Positions 11,774 to 25,392 are shown, counted from the first letter of the stretch. The stretch is DNA of 64,000 nt from Prochilodus magdalenae (GCA_024036415.1 JAMWET010000034.1:146001-210000); one strand, 5' to 3'. Numbers and translations are program-made. Notes: generated by a model not told the origin, from the sequence alone.

Positions 11774-11994
11774 TAACCATTGGAGGTCATTACATGACAA
11801 CTGGGGCCATTCTTCACAGTCTTCACACATCACCCAAGAGAGATGTACACAGTGCAAACGAGATTAACACAAAAGATAAGGGAACAGGAAGAAGGTTCAA
11901 GAGAAGTTACAAAGTTCAGACAAGCAAATAAAACAAATCATATTTAACCACCACATCACTAAACCATCATTCCACTGACTACTGCAGTGTAAAG
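11774..11994 (+). repeat. Direct duplication, copy A (about 221 bp)
   Basis: Matches 12497-12717 along its length. Shared words: aaccatTGGAGGTcaTTACATGAC, GCAAACGAGATTA, AAGGTTC, TATTTAAC and CATTCCACTGACT-type blocks. Roughly 75-80% identity with small indels. Spacing 723 bp. Not recognised as a known family. It could be a pair of old LTRs or a local segmental duplication. Confidence 0.75.
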
Positions 11995-12496
11995 TTGCAG
12001 TGGAAGTGTAGAGTCGTTTTGCGCCAGCAGGAGTCACACATCAATCTGGAGACTTCTGATAAACCAGATCACAGTTTACGGCTCTGTCCATATGGTAAAA
12101 ATGTTTATCTTTTTTGGGGAAGAAATTGGCACATTTATATAAAGCACATTTGATAAACAACGTTCGGAGCCAAACTGATTTTCTCACCAAATTAGATTTT
12201 TTGTTAGGCTGTTTACAATGTCTTCCAAATCTGACATTAACCTGAACCGATCTTACTCCTAAACCTGCCCACAAGTGTGTGATGTGACCTGCTCATCCAG
12301 AGGTAAACAGTCTCGACTGCCAAAGAATGCAGGTCTGTTCCTGGAGGTTCATCATCAGTATCACAGGAGCCATAACTAACTAAGTCCCAGTGGCTGACAG
12401 CTGGAGAACGCTTTCAGCCCTGTGGTAAAAAGGCCGTGTTGTCCAGCTGTGACTAGTTCTGTGGTTTGCATGGTTTGGTTCCTTTTTGGTTCACTC

Positions 12497-12717
12497 AACC
12501 ACTGGAGGTTGTTACATGACAAAGGCACTACTCTCCACAGCCCCCCTGTATCACCCACGAGAGACGTACAAACTGCAAACGAGATTAGCACAAAAGGTAA
12601 GGGACCAAGAAGGTTCCAGAGAGTTTACAACGTTAATAAAAGTAAATAAAGATAAATGAATATTTAACAACCACATCTCTACATCATCATTTCACTGACT
12701 AACTCCTGCACTGTAAA
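12497..12717 (+). repeat. Direct duplication, copy B
   Basis: Second copy of the block at 11774-11994, same orientation and nearly the same length. Confidence 0.75.
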
Positions 12718-14462
12718 GGGCATCTGTTTTTACCCGTGTGGTCTGAACTAGCTGTTGTATAATAGCGAACACTGTTGGAGTCTGGAATGAAGGACCACAG
12801 TGTTGTTTAGTGTGTTGCATTGAGAAGAATGTAAAATAAAGTATCCCTCAGACTGGAGGAACATTCTGCCAAAGGGCACAATAGCAGGATAAAGGCATGC
12901 AGGGTGTGGACGGTATTTTCCTCTAACACCTTGAACCAGATAAGTATTGAGTAGGGATATTTGTGTTTGTGTAATTCCTCTGACTGCTAACGGACATCCA
13001 TGGCACGCAACCCCTTTTTATCAGCAGTGGCCTTACCGTCTGTTCCCACAGCAAGAGGGCAAGGGCAAAAAACAAACTCTAACCCACGCCCATCATTTCT
13101 GCGAACTGTGTTCTTAGGCAGCTGACACGTTCATAAGGTCCTGCTTTTGTTTTTGTATTTTCATCAGCTCCCTCCAATCCGCTGTAAAGTCTATACAATA
13201 TCCTCCCACTATCATAACACATGCCGGATTCACGGCCTCACATCAAACTGGCTGAAGCCGTGGATTCGGTTACGCTCCTCCGAGGACCTGTGTTTTTTTA
13301 TCTCTCCAGATTGGTTTCCAGAGGCCAGGGGGACTCTCGGGACATTTCAGCACAACTCGTAGGCCTTGTTTTACAAGAGGCCAAAAGTTTTGGTGCTGTG
13401 TTCCAGGCGCCTCCAGCAGAGCCATGAGAGCGTTGGGTCCAGGGGGCCGGATGTCACACGGTCAGGTGCTCGGGCAGAGATAGGAGGAGGGCGCCCTGTC
13501 AGAGCTGGGGCAGAGTGAAAGCACTTTAGCAGCTCCGCACGCCCCCACCATCCTCTCTCTCCACTTCACTAAACTGTCCAGGGGATCGACGCAGAGTGGA
13601 GGTCCAGAAGCTAAAATTGTATTCCACCATAATGCGTTCCATCAACCGAGACGGGACACTGGCTTGCTAGAATCTATTGACCAAAGGGGGCTTGTTTTCC
13701 CCCACAGACATCATCTTTTTTATTACATTTCGTTCCAAATGAGGCCATGGCTCAATGCCGTTGTGTACCGTCGCCGTCTCACAATCCAATATGGCCGTGC
13801 GGTTGTATGAAGTGATTGCCGCACAAGCCCCTGGGAGAACTGTGGGCAGACATGGAAAGGGAATTGAAATCATTTTTCTTCATTTTTTTTTAAATTCGAA
13901 CCAAAAAAAGAGAAGTTTCTTTACTTCCATATTCTCCTCTATTAGCCAGAGTCCCAGCTGAATCTGATTATCCCCACACAAGATGCACTCGTACCGCACC
14001 ATCCTCTAAACAACAATTAACACTGGCAGCACATTTAAAGCTCATAACGGGATATTATCCTTCCTTCTAGACCCGACAGGATATTTTTGAGGCTGAAAGT
14101 TCAAGAAGTTCTGTTTAACGACGGTGTGATGCTGTTAGTACAAAGTAGTTGATTAAACTATAAAACTGAAGGGACTATTTGTCTGCAGAAATCTGATGTA
14201 GATGCTAATTAAAGGGTAACATTCCATTCATTAGCATCAATGAAAGAATATTAAGTTAATAGTTTACACAGCAGAACCCTAAATATAAAATTAAGTTTAG
14301 TCCTTATTTAGTCCTTATATGCACTAGAGTTTTGAAATATGTTTATTTAATGTGAAGCACCACATGTAATTATATATTTTATTAATATTAAGTTGTATTG
14401 AAATTACTGGGTGCTCTGGGGATTGGGATGAGTGAGAATTGGGTGGTTTTTGTACTTCTTAA
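12718..14462. other. Noncoding, GC-richer block at 13380-13640
   Basis: 13200-13640 is relatively GC-rich with several CpGs (ggccggatg, gagggcgccctg, ccgcacgcccc) and repeat-free. This could be regulatory. The remainder shows nothing recognised. Confidence 0.3.
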
Positions 14463-14521
14463 ATATATATATATATATTTGTGTGTGTGTGTGTGTGTAG
14501 GTGTTTGGGTGTGTGTGTGTG

Positions 14522-14615
<94 letters not shown>
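14463..14615. repeat. Compound microsatellite (TA)n(GT)n
   Basis: A short TA run (14463-14478) then about 135 bp of GT with a few TAGG and TTTGG interruptions before 14526. Long open frames on both strands here are translations of the repeat. Confidence 0.97.
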
Positions 14616-14616
<1 letters not shown>

Positions 14617-14843
14617 AACAACACAATGCAATGTCCATTTTCGTCATCCCTCCTTTACATTGTGGCACATGTTAAATGTTTAAAATGGTCAATATTGGCA
14701 AAAATGTTCTACAAATGTCTTTTTTCTTCTCCTGAAAAGTTTCCATTCTGTACAAACAAGGTTTTGCTCTAACAGCAACCATAGGAAAAGGATTAAAATC
14801 AATTTTTGGTCCTGTTGTGACTACATGCATCATCAAAGGAATA

Positions 14844-15047
14844 CATTTATGGCGACGCTCATATCCAGAGCAACTTACAAGGTTAATCATATTACAGCTA
14901 GGCCAACGTAGTGTTATTAGGCTTGCCCAAGGACTCTTTTTGGTGTAGCATAGCATAGTCACCTAGTTTGGGAATCGAACCCCAGTCTCCCACATGTAGT
15001 GGTGGCTTCCTGGAGGGTAGTGGTGTTATCTGCTGAGCTATACCAAC
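14844..15047 (-). mobile_element. tRNA-derived SINE, minus strand
   Basis: Tail at left: catttatggcgacgctcata, then agcaacttacaagg. B box in reverse, ggaatcgaacc, at 14971-14981. tRNA head in reverse, gctgagctatacca, near 15032. Same subfamily as 30779-30988. Confidence 0.85.
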
Positions 15048-15054
15048 AACTTAA

Positions 15055-15705
15055 GGTTGCACCCAGAAGGAAGTGTAGGATTGCAATACAATAAAATATT
15101 GGGAGGCTGATATGGGGAATATTTATTGAGCTACACATACAGAAGTAGTGACTCTAAGTGTGGAATCAGAACGTCTTGTTTACCAACTCAACATGCCAGA
15201 CGTCTCTGCATGGAGTGGTAGAGGTTCCTAATGGTGTCATGTGATAATCCATCCCATGCAGATTTTGTGGGAGGGGTGGAGGTGGAGTGACACCAGGTGT
15301 TCTGGGCGTGTGATTACACACCATTCATCTTGCTGCTGTGTTTCCACAAACGCTGCCATTGTGAGTCACTCCATGACAGTCTGGCACAAGGCCATTGCAG
15401 TCATTGACGTGGTGTTAAGGGCAGTTATTGTAGCAGTCTGCGTACATGTAGTCCTGCACCGTGCAGCCGTCTAGCAATCGTACTGGCACTAACAGGATGA
15501 CTCATGGATGACATCACAGCTTGCTGAATGTCTGCAGTGTGGCCGTTGAGTCAGTCAGGTACAATGATAAAGCCCGGTATTGCTTACATCACATGCGCAA
15601 CACAAGGTTGAAACTTCACAACGTCATGTCTCACAATGTCAAACCAACCTACCAAGTTTCTTTCCTTTCGGTTAATTCCTTCAACTACTCTTTTGATGAT
15701 GAGTG
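15055..15705 (-). mobile_element. Nonautonomous Tc1-like element, family II, copy A
   Basis: Left end carries ggttgcacccagaagg. Right end finishes gatgatgagtg and then TA (15706-15707), matching the ends of copies at 21363-22186 and 61721-62246. Read on the minus strand it contains the DNA equivalent of the transposase C-terminus and the junction GTGTCACTCCACCTCCACCC seen in all three copies. The left 11 bp of the terminus are missing next to the SINE head. No usable frame remains. Confidence 0.75.
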
Positions 15706-18379
15706 TATGTCTTGGTTCTACCTTACGGACAAACAGAGTTTGAATAAATGCTGTTTTGTCCCCCAGGTAACCATGAAAGAACAGTAATCTGCAATTATTA
15801 AAAGAAGGCCAAGCTTTCCCAAACTTCTGATGGGCCGTAAGCTGCAGTACATATCACTTGCATGATATAGAAGTACAGTGCTGGTGTGTGGCAGGAGGAG
15901 GGTGGGTGATTGTCTCGTTGTCAGTCTGGGTTTGTGTACGCTCAAATGTAGGGGTCAGACCAAGTTCAGAGACGGTTCTCAAGTGGAAATAATACCGTCT
16001 GCATGCGTATGTCTGTCTGCCTGTCTGCGGCTCTTATGAACAACAGCCCGAATATCATTGCCTATGTGGTCTGTTGTATCCCCTTACCTAATTACAATAA
16101 TGCATTGCAGGATTCTTCCTGTTCTTGATTTTTTCATAATAGAAAGATTACTCTTAAAAAAAATACCAATGAGCTGAAATGATACGTCCAATTAGCATGT
16201 GCAAACTGCATGCTCAAATTGTACACTAGTCTCAGTCTGCTGAATGATAAGCCTGAATTGAGTCCAAAAAGCCTGCGTCTGAGTCTACCGACTTAGGCAG
16301 GGATGAGCCAGGAATATGCTTAATACAAAAGATTCAGTGGCTGTTTGGGCCCATGATTCATATTACATATTTTGGAAATAAAAACCTGAAGTTATAGTCA
16401 CTTCTGGCTATAGCCCAATAACCAGACACACTCCTGGTCTAGTTCCAGTTCTGGAGAGACAAAGATGTTGTCTAGCTACATATGCTGTGTGTTATATATG
16501 TATAGCTGAAAAACTGATGCAGTTTGAATGTAGACTTTATACCTATACTAATCAGCTACCTATCACCTGGTAGTGTGATTCAAGTTTTATAACTCCACCC
16601 CTGTTTTAGTCACTGGCTTACCTGATTTCCTAAAGAAAGGTCTGGTGTTATTATGGACTTGCTTGACACTTGGTAGGTTATGTCAGAAGCTTAACCCACA
16701 CAATGGTTTAAAGGTGAAGCAAGTGGTGGAAGTGGATAGTAGGTAGCAGCCAACTAGCTGTTGGCCAATATTAAGCATAACCCACATTTGCCCATCTACT
16801 TTGTTGTCAGGTGATTTTTAGGACTTTCTGGTGTGTTTGATTTGCAGTTGAAACCAGAATTAGCTATGAGGCTAATATTAGCATTGTGCGTTTAGCACTG
16901 TGAAAAACCCAAGCCTTACCTGCCAAAAAATGCTGTGTTATATGAATAGCTAGTGATATGCAGTTTTGGAAATGCTATTTGTTGGATTATACGTTTTCAT
17001 TACTCGTTAGCTACATTAGCCTTACCGCTCTAGTGTAAACCTGAAGAAGCTAATTCTCAAACATGTCATGGCTCAAACATGTCATGGCTGATGAGCTACA
17101 GTTTTTTCCATTTTTGGGAAAATACAAGTTCGTGACGAGTCCAGGCTAAGACATGCCTGAAACAACACAATAACAGCCATAACAGGTTTTCATATTTCCC
17201 TAGTTGTGGCTGTACAAATGTATAATAGGCACGTACCAGCGGCGCCCTTCTTCCCACCGCAGGTCTTGCCAGGTGAGCACTCTACACTGGGAGCTAGTGA
17301 CTGTTTTGCCTGTGCTGCACCCGCTGGCCGGTTTGCTGTTTGCCTCCAAAGCATTGCCCCCAGTCTCCCCAGCCCATGTATTTTGCATTATGCATAGTCT
17401 ACATTGCATCAATAATTCAAAACGTACATCCAGATTTGCTCAAGCCTTTGGGACTGCAGCCCCTGTTCCTTACTTGACTGAACATCCAGGGCACAGCCTT
17501 GATCACACCTTTTTCAATGTGTGTGTGCTCGCATGTGTGCACGCATGTGTGAATGTGTGTTCTTTGTACATGTTTGGAATGACACTATTGCATGCCTAAA
17601 GCCTTGACAGTGGTGTGTTTCTATCCTGTAGAAAAGTATGCCGATGAATTAGCTCATAAGCATATTGCTCTCGTTTAAAGGAATACTCATCACTACATCC
17701 ATAGCATAGGATGACATGGAGCTCCCCATAAATACAACAGAGTGGAGAAACAGTTGACTCAAAACACATTCATAATAGAAGCCCATGAGCAGGTGCACAT
17801 AGTAAGCACAGGGAAAGTCATCATAATTCTTATTTATGGTATTCATGGAATGCGTCAGATGCAGCAGGTAAAAAAGTCCCTTGTTGGAGGCCCCCTAGAC
17901 GGCACTCTGGAGGAGGAATGGAACTTTCCTCAGTTATTTTGTAATGCCCATAGCCATATCATCATTAATTCATCTGTTATCAGATTAACTATTGGGCTTT
18001 TGGGCTATTTATTGGGTCTCACTATTCCAATTGAGTCATGTTGTGACTCGGTTGTGTTGAGCTGCTAGTGAGCAATGAGAGATAAGAGGGATGACACCTC
18101 CTGCTGTGCAAACTATTCACACCTCTTCACAAAGTGGGCAATGCCAGCAATGCAGCTTTCTTGATATGCTTTCCAGATCATGTACAACTCCCACATACTC
18201 CCAATAAAAACAATACATTCTGACCCGCTTGCTCGCCTATGAAAACAGAGTTAGTTTCTGGTTTTGTTAAAGGATATTCCATCTGTGTTACTCAGGAGAA
18301 TAAATGCATAGTGCAAAAACGGAGGGACCTACAAAATAGGCAGGGATTGGATTTTACAGCCACTATGAAAAGGGGTTTG
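15706..18379. other. Noncoding, nothing certain
   Basis: Contains a 16-bp tandem pair (ctcaaacatgtcatgg at 17057-17088). The 131-codon open frame at 17204-17599 has no recognisable domain. I see no gene. Confidence 0.4.
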
Positions 18380-18760
18380 GTTGCAAAAACATTCCATTAA
18401 AAAATATGAAACGGATATTGCAGCAGAATTCTGCCAAGAGCCTCGACCCCTATTCGGAGCAAGGGCTGGAATGAGTTTGATCAGTTTTCTGCCTTTGTGA
18501 TTCATTCTGCCATTAATTCGGCATTATAATTGCAGGCTTTCTGGAGCATCAACAAGCGGATATTTTTGCCAATTAGCCAAACAAAGGAAACGGCATACAC
18601 AAAAGGCGAGTGGGAAATATAAACGAGGTCCAGTATAATAGTCTGATGGCTTTCTGACAGACAGAAGTCATGCCTTCCGCAAGAATGCACATTCCTCAAG
18701 ACGCCCTGGCATTTTCGCAAACAGATAAACCAATTAGATATGATGTTGGAGATAAGATAG
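18380..18760. promoter_or_regulatory. Candidate conserved noncoding element
   Basis: Repeat-free block with homeodomain-like words (gccattaattcgg, ccaattagcc, ccaattagatatg). The identification rests only on composition and motif content. Confidence 0.25.
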
Positions 18761-18774
18761 GAGACAATGCAGAA

Positions 18775-18801
18775 GGGGGTGGGCTGGGGAGGGGGTCTCT
18801 G
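18775..18801 (+). other. G-quadruplex motif
   Basis: Successive G runs of 5, 3, 4 and 5 separated by 1-2 bases (ggggg t ggg ct gggg a ggggg) fit a stable intramolecular quadruplex consensus. Confidence 0.7.
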
Positions 18802-21362
18802 GGAGCTTTTGGGGAGATTAAAAGCAATTTGCGTTTGTATACTTCTTGGAAGTTTGTTTTCTTTTGACATGTATTACCAAGGAAGTTGTAAGTGCCTGAC
18901 ACCTGCACCGGCCCATGTAGGACGGATTAGCGATGCAGGGAAAGATGCGGCATGTACTATTTGACCGCTGCTCTGGGGATGAGACCTGATTATCAATGAG
19001 CACCAACCTGAGCCCCCCCACCTCCACATACATACACGAACGCACACACAAACGCGCACACAGCCCCTCAGGCCCTCTCCTGAGCCCAGTGCTGTGTGTC
19101 AGAGCTTGTTAGAGCAATCTAAGCCAGGCGAGGAGAGAAGGACAGGTCCAGAGAGCACAGTGAAGGGAGTCTCAATCACAGCCCAGGTTTTTCCCCCAGT
19201 GAGTGGAAACCCTCCCACCGCCTCTCCACCCCCCCCCGAACACATGCACATGCCCAGCCGCCACTGGCCGGCTTTAGGCAGACGCAGCCTCGGAGGTGAA
19301 GCCTAATTGACAGGTTAATGGGTGAGGAAACGCACTGGAGGGTCAAATGCATCATTAGGACAACTGTCTGGTAATTGTGCACTGCGGCAAGACTTGGCAG
19401 TTGACACCTGGGTTGGAGTGTAGTTATTCTTTACCAGGAAAAAAAAAAGCGCATGGCCAGGGGCGTCCTGCTGACAGGGTTAATGCCATATCAGAGCCGC
19501 TGACTCGCAAACAAAGCCAACACGTAGCCACACACACTCACCCATACGAACAGGTAGTGATAAAACTTTTCCCGGAAGCTTTCCTGTTCTCCGGCGTCCA
19601 TGAGACCTAAAATGTCAGAGGCATTCTATTTTCATTTATTTCCCTTAGGAAGGCTTCACAGACTCCCATCAGCAACGATTAACTCCTATATTGTGTGATA
19701 AGTTCAGGGTAAATTTGATTTACATGAATCAAGTGGCGGCATTTCATGCGCCGCCCGTCTGATCAGGCCCCACTGCTTCGCTTGCAGTCGAAACAATCGG
19801 GAGGAAACAGTATTAGTGAGATATTGCCAGTAACCAAAAGGCTTGATTCGCCTTTATTTCAGAAATTTCAGCAACCATTAAAGGTCCCCGAGACAATAGG
19901 CCTCTGGCTCATGTATATATGATGACATTACTAGAGTCTGAATGAAAAGCAGTGGAGCATGGATAGCTGGTCCAAACATCAGTCATATGGGTTTTCAGTG
20001 TGCTGCTACCTGCAATACAATACGCTAAGCACCCAACACTTTTAACAGTTGCTCAATAAAAGTTGGCGGTGTGCTTCTTATTAGGGAATTGTGCCTTAGG
20101 GTGGTCAAGCACATCAAAGCAACAAAAAGCTTGCGCAAACTGACTTTCGCCAACTCTTTCAAATCTCCCTGGGCCTCTCTTTTTCTCGTGAGGGAAATGC
20201 ATCCGTAAAGCAAGTCGATGCCGTGCTCGCTAGCTGTGAAGGCATCGAAAAGAGGCCCAGGCGTAATGCATTCCAATAATGACACAGGCCGCTGCCTCCA
20301 CTCCACAGGATCAATGGGCTCTCTGAAGACCTCCTATGTGAAGTGAAACTGTGAAGTGGTGACCTAGGCCGGGAAGACGCCTCGCAAGGAAAAGGTCCCA
20401 GTTGCCAGGCTGTCCGAGTGTCCTTAAACGCTTAGCGCCTTCGCTCGTAATAGCATTAATGCTGATACTTCTTTAATGAGTCCTAATGAGTTACACTAAT
20501 TGGAAGTCTCTGGAGCATTTTATCGCCATGGTGTTATCAGTGTAAATGATAACGCTAGCTTTAATGAGGTCCTGGACGCTGAAATGCGCAGAGTTGCGGA
20601 CGTGAAGCAGTACAATGGTGCTAATGTACAGGATGGTCTTCCTGTGATAGGCCACTATGGAAGAGCGATACAGGTACATGACTAGGCATTAACACTGTAT
20701 GCAATGCTGGATGTCAGTGATTTGGAAAAGTGCCCTTGCTAACTATGTGCATGTCAGGTCAGTACTGGAGTGTCCCAGCTACTCTATGCTAATCTAGTAG
20801 CTGGAGGAAAGGCAGAAAGCTTCCCCTGTCATTTATGATTACACAGCAATCACTGGAGTTCTTGCCATGTGCATCCTGTGGCCATCCCTATAACAGCACC
20901 ATTTCCTGTCAGCTCCCTTTATCAGGCTGAAATGGCATAGAAGCTTCACTTTTTCCAGCAAAATGCCTCTTTCTCACCGCCAAGATCCTCCCAAAGCCAT
21001 TTCTCCACTCCACTCTCCACCTCCAGAACAGACCCAGTGAAAACTCATTCTGTCCATCAGAGCCCACAAGTATGTACTAGGCATGGCTGTTTCTGATCAA
21101 AAATGCAATAGCTGACAGGGAATGATTATGATTAAACTAAAAAGAATATGGAAGTAATAAGCCATGTATTTTCATCATTGTGATGAATTACTTCACAGCA
21201 GGGACATGCATAGACATTCTAAAAGACTAACTTGACAAAAGGCCACCATATGTCACCCCTTACCGGATTTTAGGTGTCATCTTTCGTTATGTCTCTGATT
21301 GGCGTAAAATGTGGTCAACTAGCCAAAACTGATATTAGATGTGCATATTATAAAGCTTTTTG
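18802..21362. other. Noncoding, repeat-poor
   Basis: Includes a C-rich run (19230-19238) and long repeat-free sequence 19600-20700 with mixed composition. No gene recognised. Confidence 0.35.
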
Positions 21363-22186
21363 CACTCATCAGCAAAAGAGGAATTAGCTGCACCCAGAAA
21401 GAATCGGCCTACAAGAATGAAACTTGGTGGGTAGGCTTGACATTGTGAGACATGCAAATGATTTAAGCTTCACGCTCGGCCACACACGTGATGTAGGCCA
21501 CGCAGGCCTTATTGCTGTACCTGATTGACCCAAAGGCCACAACTGTGCACCTTTAGTGAGCAGTAATGCCATCCATGAGTCATCCTGCAGCCAGCACCAC
21601 TGGCAGACGGCTATATACCGCAGGACTACATGTATACAGAGGGTTACGACGACTGCCCTTAACACCACGTAAACCTCACCAAAGACTGTAGTGGTGTCGT
21701 GCCAGACTATCATGGAGTGACTCAGAATGGCAGCGGGTCATCTTCAGTGATGAGTCCCACTTTTGTCTTGGTGGAGACGACCAACAAATCTGTGTGTGGA
21801 GGCACCGTGGTCAGCACCAAGATGAACGGTTGGTTGTCAAGTGTCACACATCCAGACGGCCTGGTGTCACTCCACCTCCACCCTTACCCCACAATCTGCA
21901 GGAACTATGTGAGAATGATCAAGCAGCATGGGATGGATTATCACAGGACACCATTAGGAACCTCTACAACTCCATGCTGAGACGTCTGGCATGTTGCTTT
22001 AGCAAACATGGAAACCTAAAGCCATACTGAGAGACACTACTTCTGTATGTGTAGCTCAATAATTATAACTCATATCAGTCTAAATTTATCATCATTTATT
22101 GTTCCTGGTAACTTTTATCTTCCTTCCAAACAGCACTGCAATCCCACACTTCCTTCTGGGTGCACCTATTCTTATGATGATGAGTG
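21363..22186 (+). mobile_element. Nonautonomous Tc1-like element, family II, copy B (longest)
   Basis: Ends are inverted: cactcatcagcaaaagagg...gctgcacccagaa at left and, in reverse, cactcatcatcataagaa...ggtgcacccagaagg at right. The plus strand encodes transposase pieces. Near 21741 a frame reads FSDESHFCLGGDDQ, the region of one DDE-site aspartate. Downstream is a C-terminal part (LPHNLQELCENDQAAWDGLS). Between them about 100 residues of the catalytic core expected in the family are missing. The junction falls in the GTGTCACTCCACCTCCACCC stretch. 824 bp against roughly 1.6 kb for intact relatives. The flanks are TG/CA and not clean TA. Confidence 0.8.
21741..22030 (+). pseudogene. Deleted Tc1-like transposase fragment
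   Basis: One frame runs from the FSDESHF motif through VWRHRGQHQDERLVVKCHTS to the C-terminus ending KPY before TGA at 22028-22030. It lacks the middle of the catalytic domain and the N-terminal DNA-binding domain, and no start codon upstream restores it. Nonfunctional as a transposase. Family: Tc1/IS630 DDE transposases, assigned from motif order. Confidence 0.7.
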
Positions 22187-23659
22187 CAAAGTGAAAGCAG
22201 CACACTGTTAGTGTAAAAACAGCAAGTATAGTTTCTTCCACAATAACTACTAAATGTAGTTTTCTTGATCACCAGGCTCTCCAGTGCTCTCTGAATGGGA
22301 GGTTTTTGAGTTAGCCTCCTACAGAAACTACAGTACCCTCTTTAACATTAAATAAAAGATGAAACTCTGTTCACAACACTAACAACTATGAACAGATATG
22401 ATATACAGCGTATTTAACACTGACTGAAATATTAGTGTTTTAGTTGTTAGCCTGCATCCAATTTAAAATATGATTCTGAGAAAATAGGCTACTTCAGTAT
22501 AATCATGTAGTAAATGGTCACTTGACATTTCTATCATAATGCTTCACATGTGAAACCCATTGCATTACAAATTTAACCAATTTCAACATTACAAGCTGAC
22601 TTCTATCAGTAGCACCTGGTGGTTTGTTGGAAGTTCAACAAAATCTGAAAGAAGCATCTAGAAGATCTAGGGTAGCAGCTCATACCACAAACTATAAGAA
22701 AGCTAAACTGTCCACATTAGTCTATTTCGTGCCCTGACTTTATTGCTAACTTTAAAAAGAAGCTAACAGCCACGTTAGCCTGCAATGTGAAATAAGTTAA
22801 TGGTAACTTCTTTCATTTAGCAGCTCATGTTAGTCAGATAGCTAAAAGATTGGCTCATGTAGTAGCATATAGCATAAGCCAATACTGCACAACATGATGC
22901 AAATATGACAAGCAGCGCATGGCTTCAGGAGCATACAGTACGTGGAGGTTTTCTTACCCAGGGAAACTTGGACAAATTGACTGCTTGCAAAACTATGATT
23001 GACACACCTCTCCTTCAACCACAATCATCTTGAAAGGTTCTTTCCTCTGTCAAGTGAAGGAAAAACTCCTGACTGAAGCCTTAAAATTCTCAACAGAAAG
23101 TGAATAAATAACAGTTTTGACAGTGTGTCATGGACGTCTGTGTATCGCGCTGCAGAGATATCTGCTGAACATTGACAAGAAAAGTTCGTTCTTTTAACGT
23201 CGACTGACTAAATGATTTCCCTTGAATGGTTAATGTGAACACGGTTTTCTGAATTCACTTTGTGTTCCTCTTACTGGCTTAAGTTTATATATTTGTCAGG
23301 TCTGATCTTAGGCCTGTTTATTTTTTAACACTATAATGATTTTACAGTGTGCTTCTACGTTTCCTTCGTACTACTGAAAAGTCTTTGTTTTAGTCACTTT
23401 TACTCTTTTTTTCATTTTAGATTTTGTGACCAATAATCAGAAATGTCCCATAGAGTCCAATTAAAACTCCATAGTAGCAAAGAGCTCTGGATATTAGCGT
23501 TTCTTACGACACTGAATAAAAATATGATAAAATTATTTTATAAAGTCTTTTTTGTTTAGAACTTGTGTTTTTGGTTAAGAGGTTTCCTTCCTAACACCAA
23601 CTGTTTCACTGCTGAACAGCTCTAATTATAAATTCTCCTTTCACGTCTCCAACGGTATG
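22187..23659. other. AT-rich noncoding, nothing recognised
   Basis: Several ttagctacattagcc-like words occur but no defined element. No gene seen. Confidence 0.4.
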
Positions 23660-24260
23660 GAATAATAACCATATGCTACAGGATCAGCGATCCCCGCGTA
23701 TAATGTTTCACCCGGCAGTCCACATCACGCGCTAGTGACCTTCACTCTTTATTTTGTGGATTCGGAGAGCACGTTCTCTCGTGAGATCGAAATTCGACTT
23801 TGTGTAAACCACATCAATACGCCCTCATCCACCAGGAGGGAGAATGCTAAAAATGCTAACGCTTCGCCAACAGGCCATCTTTGTTTTAGCATTAGCACTA
23901 CACAGGAATGCTGGGAGACAGGAAGCGGCCTGCGGGGTGAAGCCCGGGCCTGATTGACAGCTCGAAGCATCCCAAACCGAGGTCGCCCAGCACCTGTCAG
24001 TCAAGTTTTGGGGGGGTTAGGGAGGGGTTGGAGAGGGAGAGGGAGAAAGTGGAGGACTGGCACATTCCACGGTGTGTTTTAATAGGATTGCTTCCCCATG
24101 CCTGAGGATCTAATATTCACCCATTGCGAGCCAATCCACTATTCACTTGCACAAGCAGCAAATGGTAATATTTGGAGGGCACCCATGGAGACATATAATT
24201 CCCTTGCAGCAAGCAGGTCTGTATTAAAAAAAACTCTTTCACCACACAACACACAAGCCC
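23660..24260. promoter_or_regulatory. Candidate conserved noncoding block
   Basis: Repeat-free, mixed composition, with the G-rich tract at 24009-24043 inside it. Regulatory role is inferred only from appearance. Confidence 0.2.
24009..24043 (+). other. G-quadruplex motif
   Basis: G runs of about 8, 3, 4, 3 and 3 (ggggggg tta ggg a gggg ttggaga ggg aga ggg). Confidence 0.65.
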
Positions 24261-25392
24261 TGTTTATTTGGGCAGGATTGCCAGAGCAGCCGGAATTAAA
24301 GGCAAGTGATTGTGGAACCGGCTGCGTGTCCGCCTGCGATATCACTGGTGTATTTCTATTTCAGCGTTTGAGCCAACGAGTCAATGAATCTGTGATGTCA
24401 GTGCATATTCCACTGGTAATAGTGATGCCTGACACTACTGAAGGATTGCAGAGGACTGTGTTTTGGGTGTAGGCAGCTTATTCCAAAAGGCTATAAAGGA
24501 AAAAGAGCCGCATATACATCCTAATGGGCTCTGGATTCGCAGCAGAAAGGATGATATGCTTCACGTTTCATTTCAAGCTCCCGCATAAAACTCTCAGAAT
24601 AGGAAATAATTGGATGATCGTGTTTTATATTATGACCTTTTGCAAGTTCTTCGTGCTCAAGGTTGCTTATGGAAAAAAGGCAATTACAGTATCTTATCCC
24701 AGCGGCACATGAGAATAGAAAGCACTTCATTCCATTACATTCTCCGTATACAGTCATTCGAAGGATTAGTTTGATACTGAGCCCAGCACCGAAGAATGAC
24801 TCCTTCATTAAGGCTACCCAGAGGAAAACTTAACACCTCTGTACACAATCACTCCATCACATGTTTCTACCTTGATATATATGTATGTCTTTTTCCAGCC
24901 GTCTTTTATTTCCTCCTGGCTTTAAATCTGCCCTTGCTCCTTTGTAGGCCCTGATGCGGTGTTATTACGGCCCCCGCGGGAGAGGTCTCCATATGCTTTA
25001 ATATAAACACTTTTGCAGCTGCAAAAAAAAAAAAAAAAGAGAGAGAAGCACAAGGAGAGACCGGGATCAAAAGATAACATCAACAGAAAGCCCTCCCACA
25101 CAACCCTCCCAACCACCCGGTCCACCAACCCCTACTGAAAACAGCTTGTAACTGAAGTCAAGGTGATGATGATATGTTCATGAACACCACATGGTTTTGG
25201 TTTCCACTGTTTTAACGCTGTGTTAATGCATCAGAATCGATGCTTAGCATTTGGAATGTCTATGTGATAGAAAATGTCATTCGTTAGAGTTTGTTGAGTT
25301 TATCTACATTTTAAGCTTGTTATGCCACGTGTGTGCCAGAGGAACTCATCCACAGGTCTACACTAATAACATGTAGGTTTACATGGGGTTAG
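24261..25392. other. Noncoding with a short poly-A/GA tract
   Basis: 25023-25045 is an A16-plus-GA tract. The remaining sequence is repeat-free. The 124-codon frame at 24098-24472 has no recognisable domain. Confidence 0.35.

Noticed and set aside
14388..14772. Open frames of 60-124 codons rich in CV or HT
   Set aside because: They are translations of the (GT)n microsatellite on both strands and in several frames.
17204..17599. 131-codon open frame
   Set aside because: No domain or codon pattern suggesting a gene. A length expected by chance in 64 kb on six frames with alternative starts.
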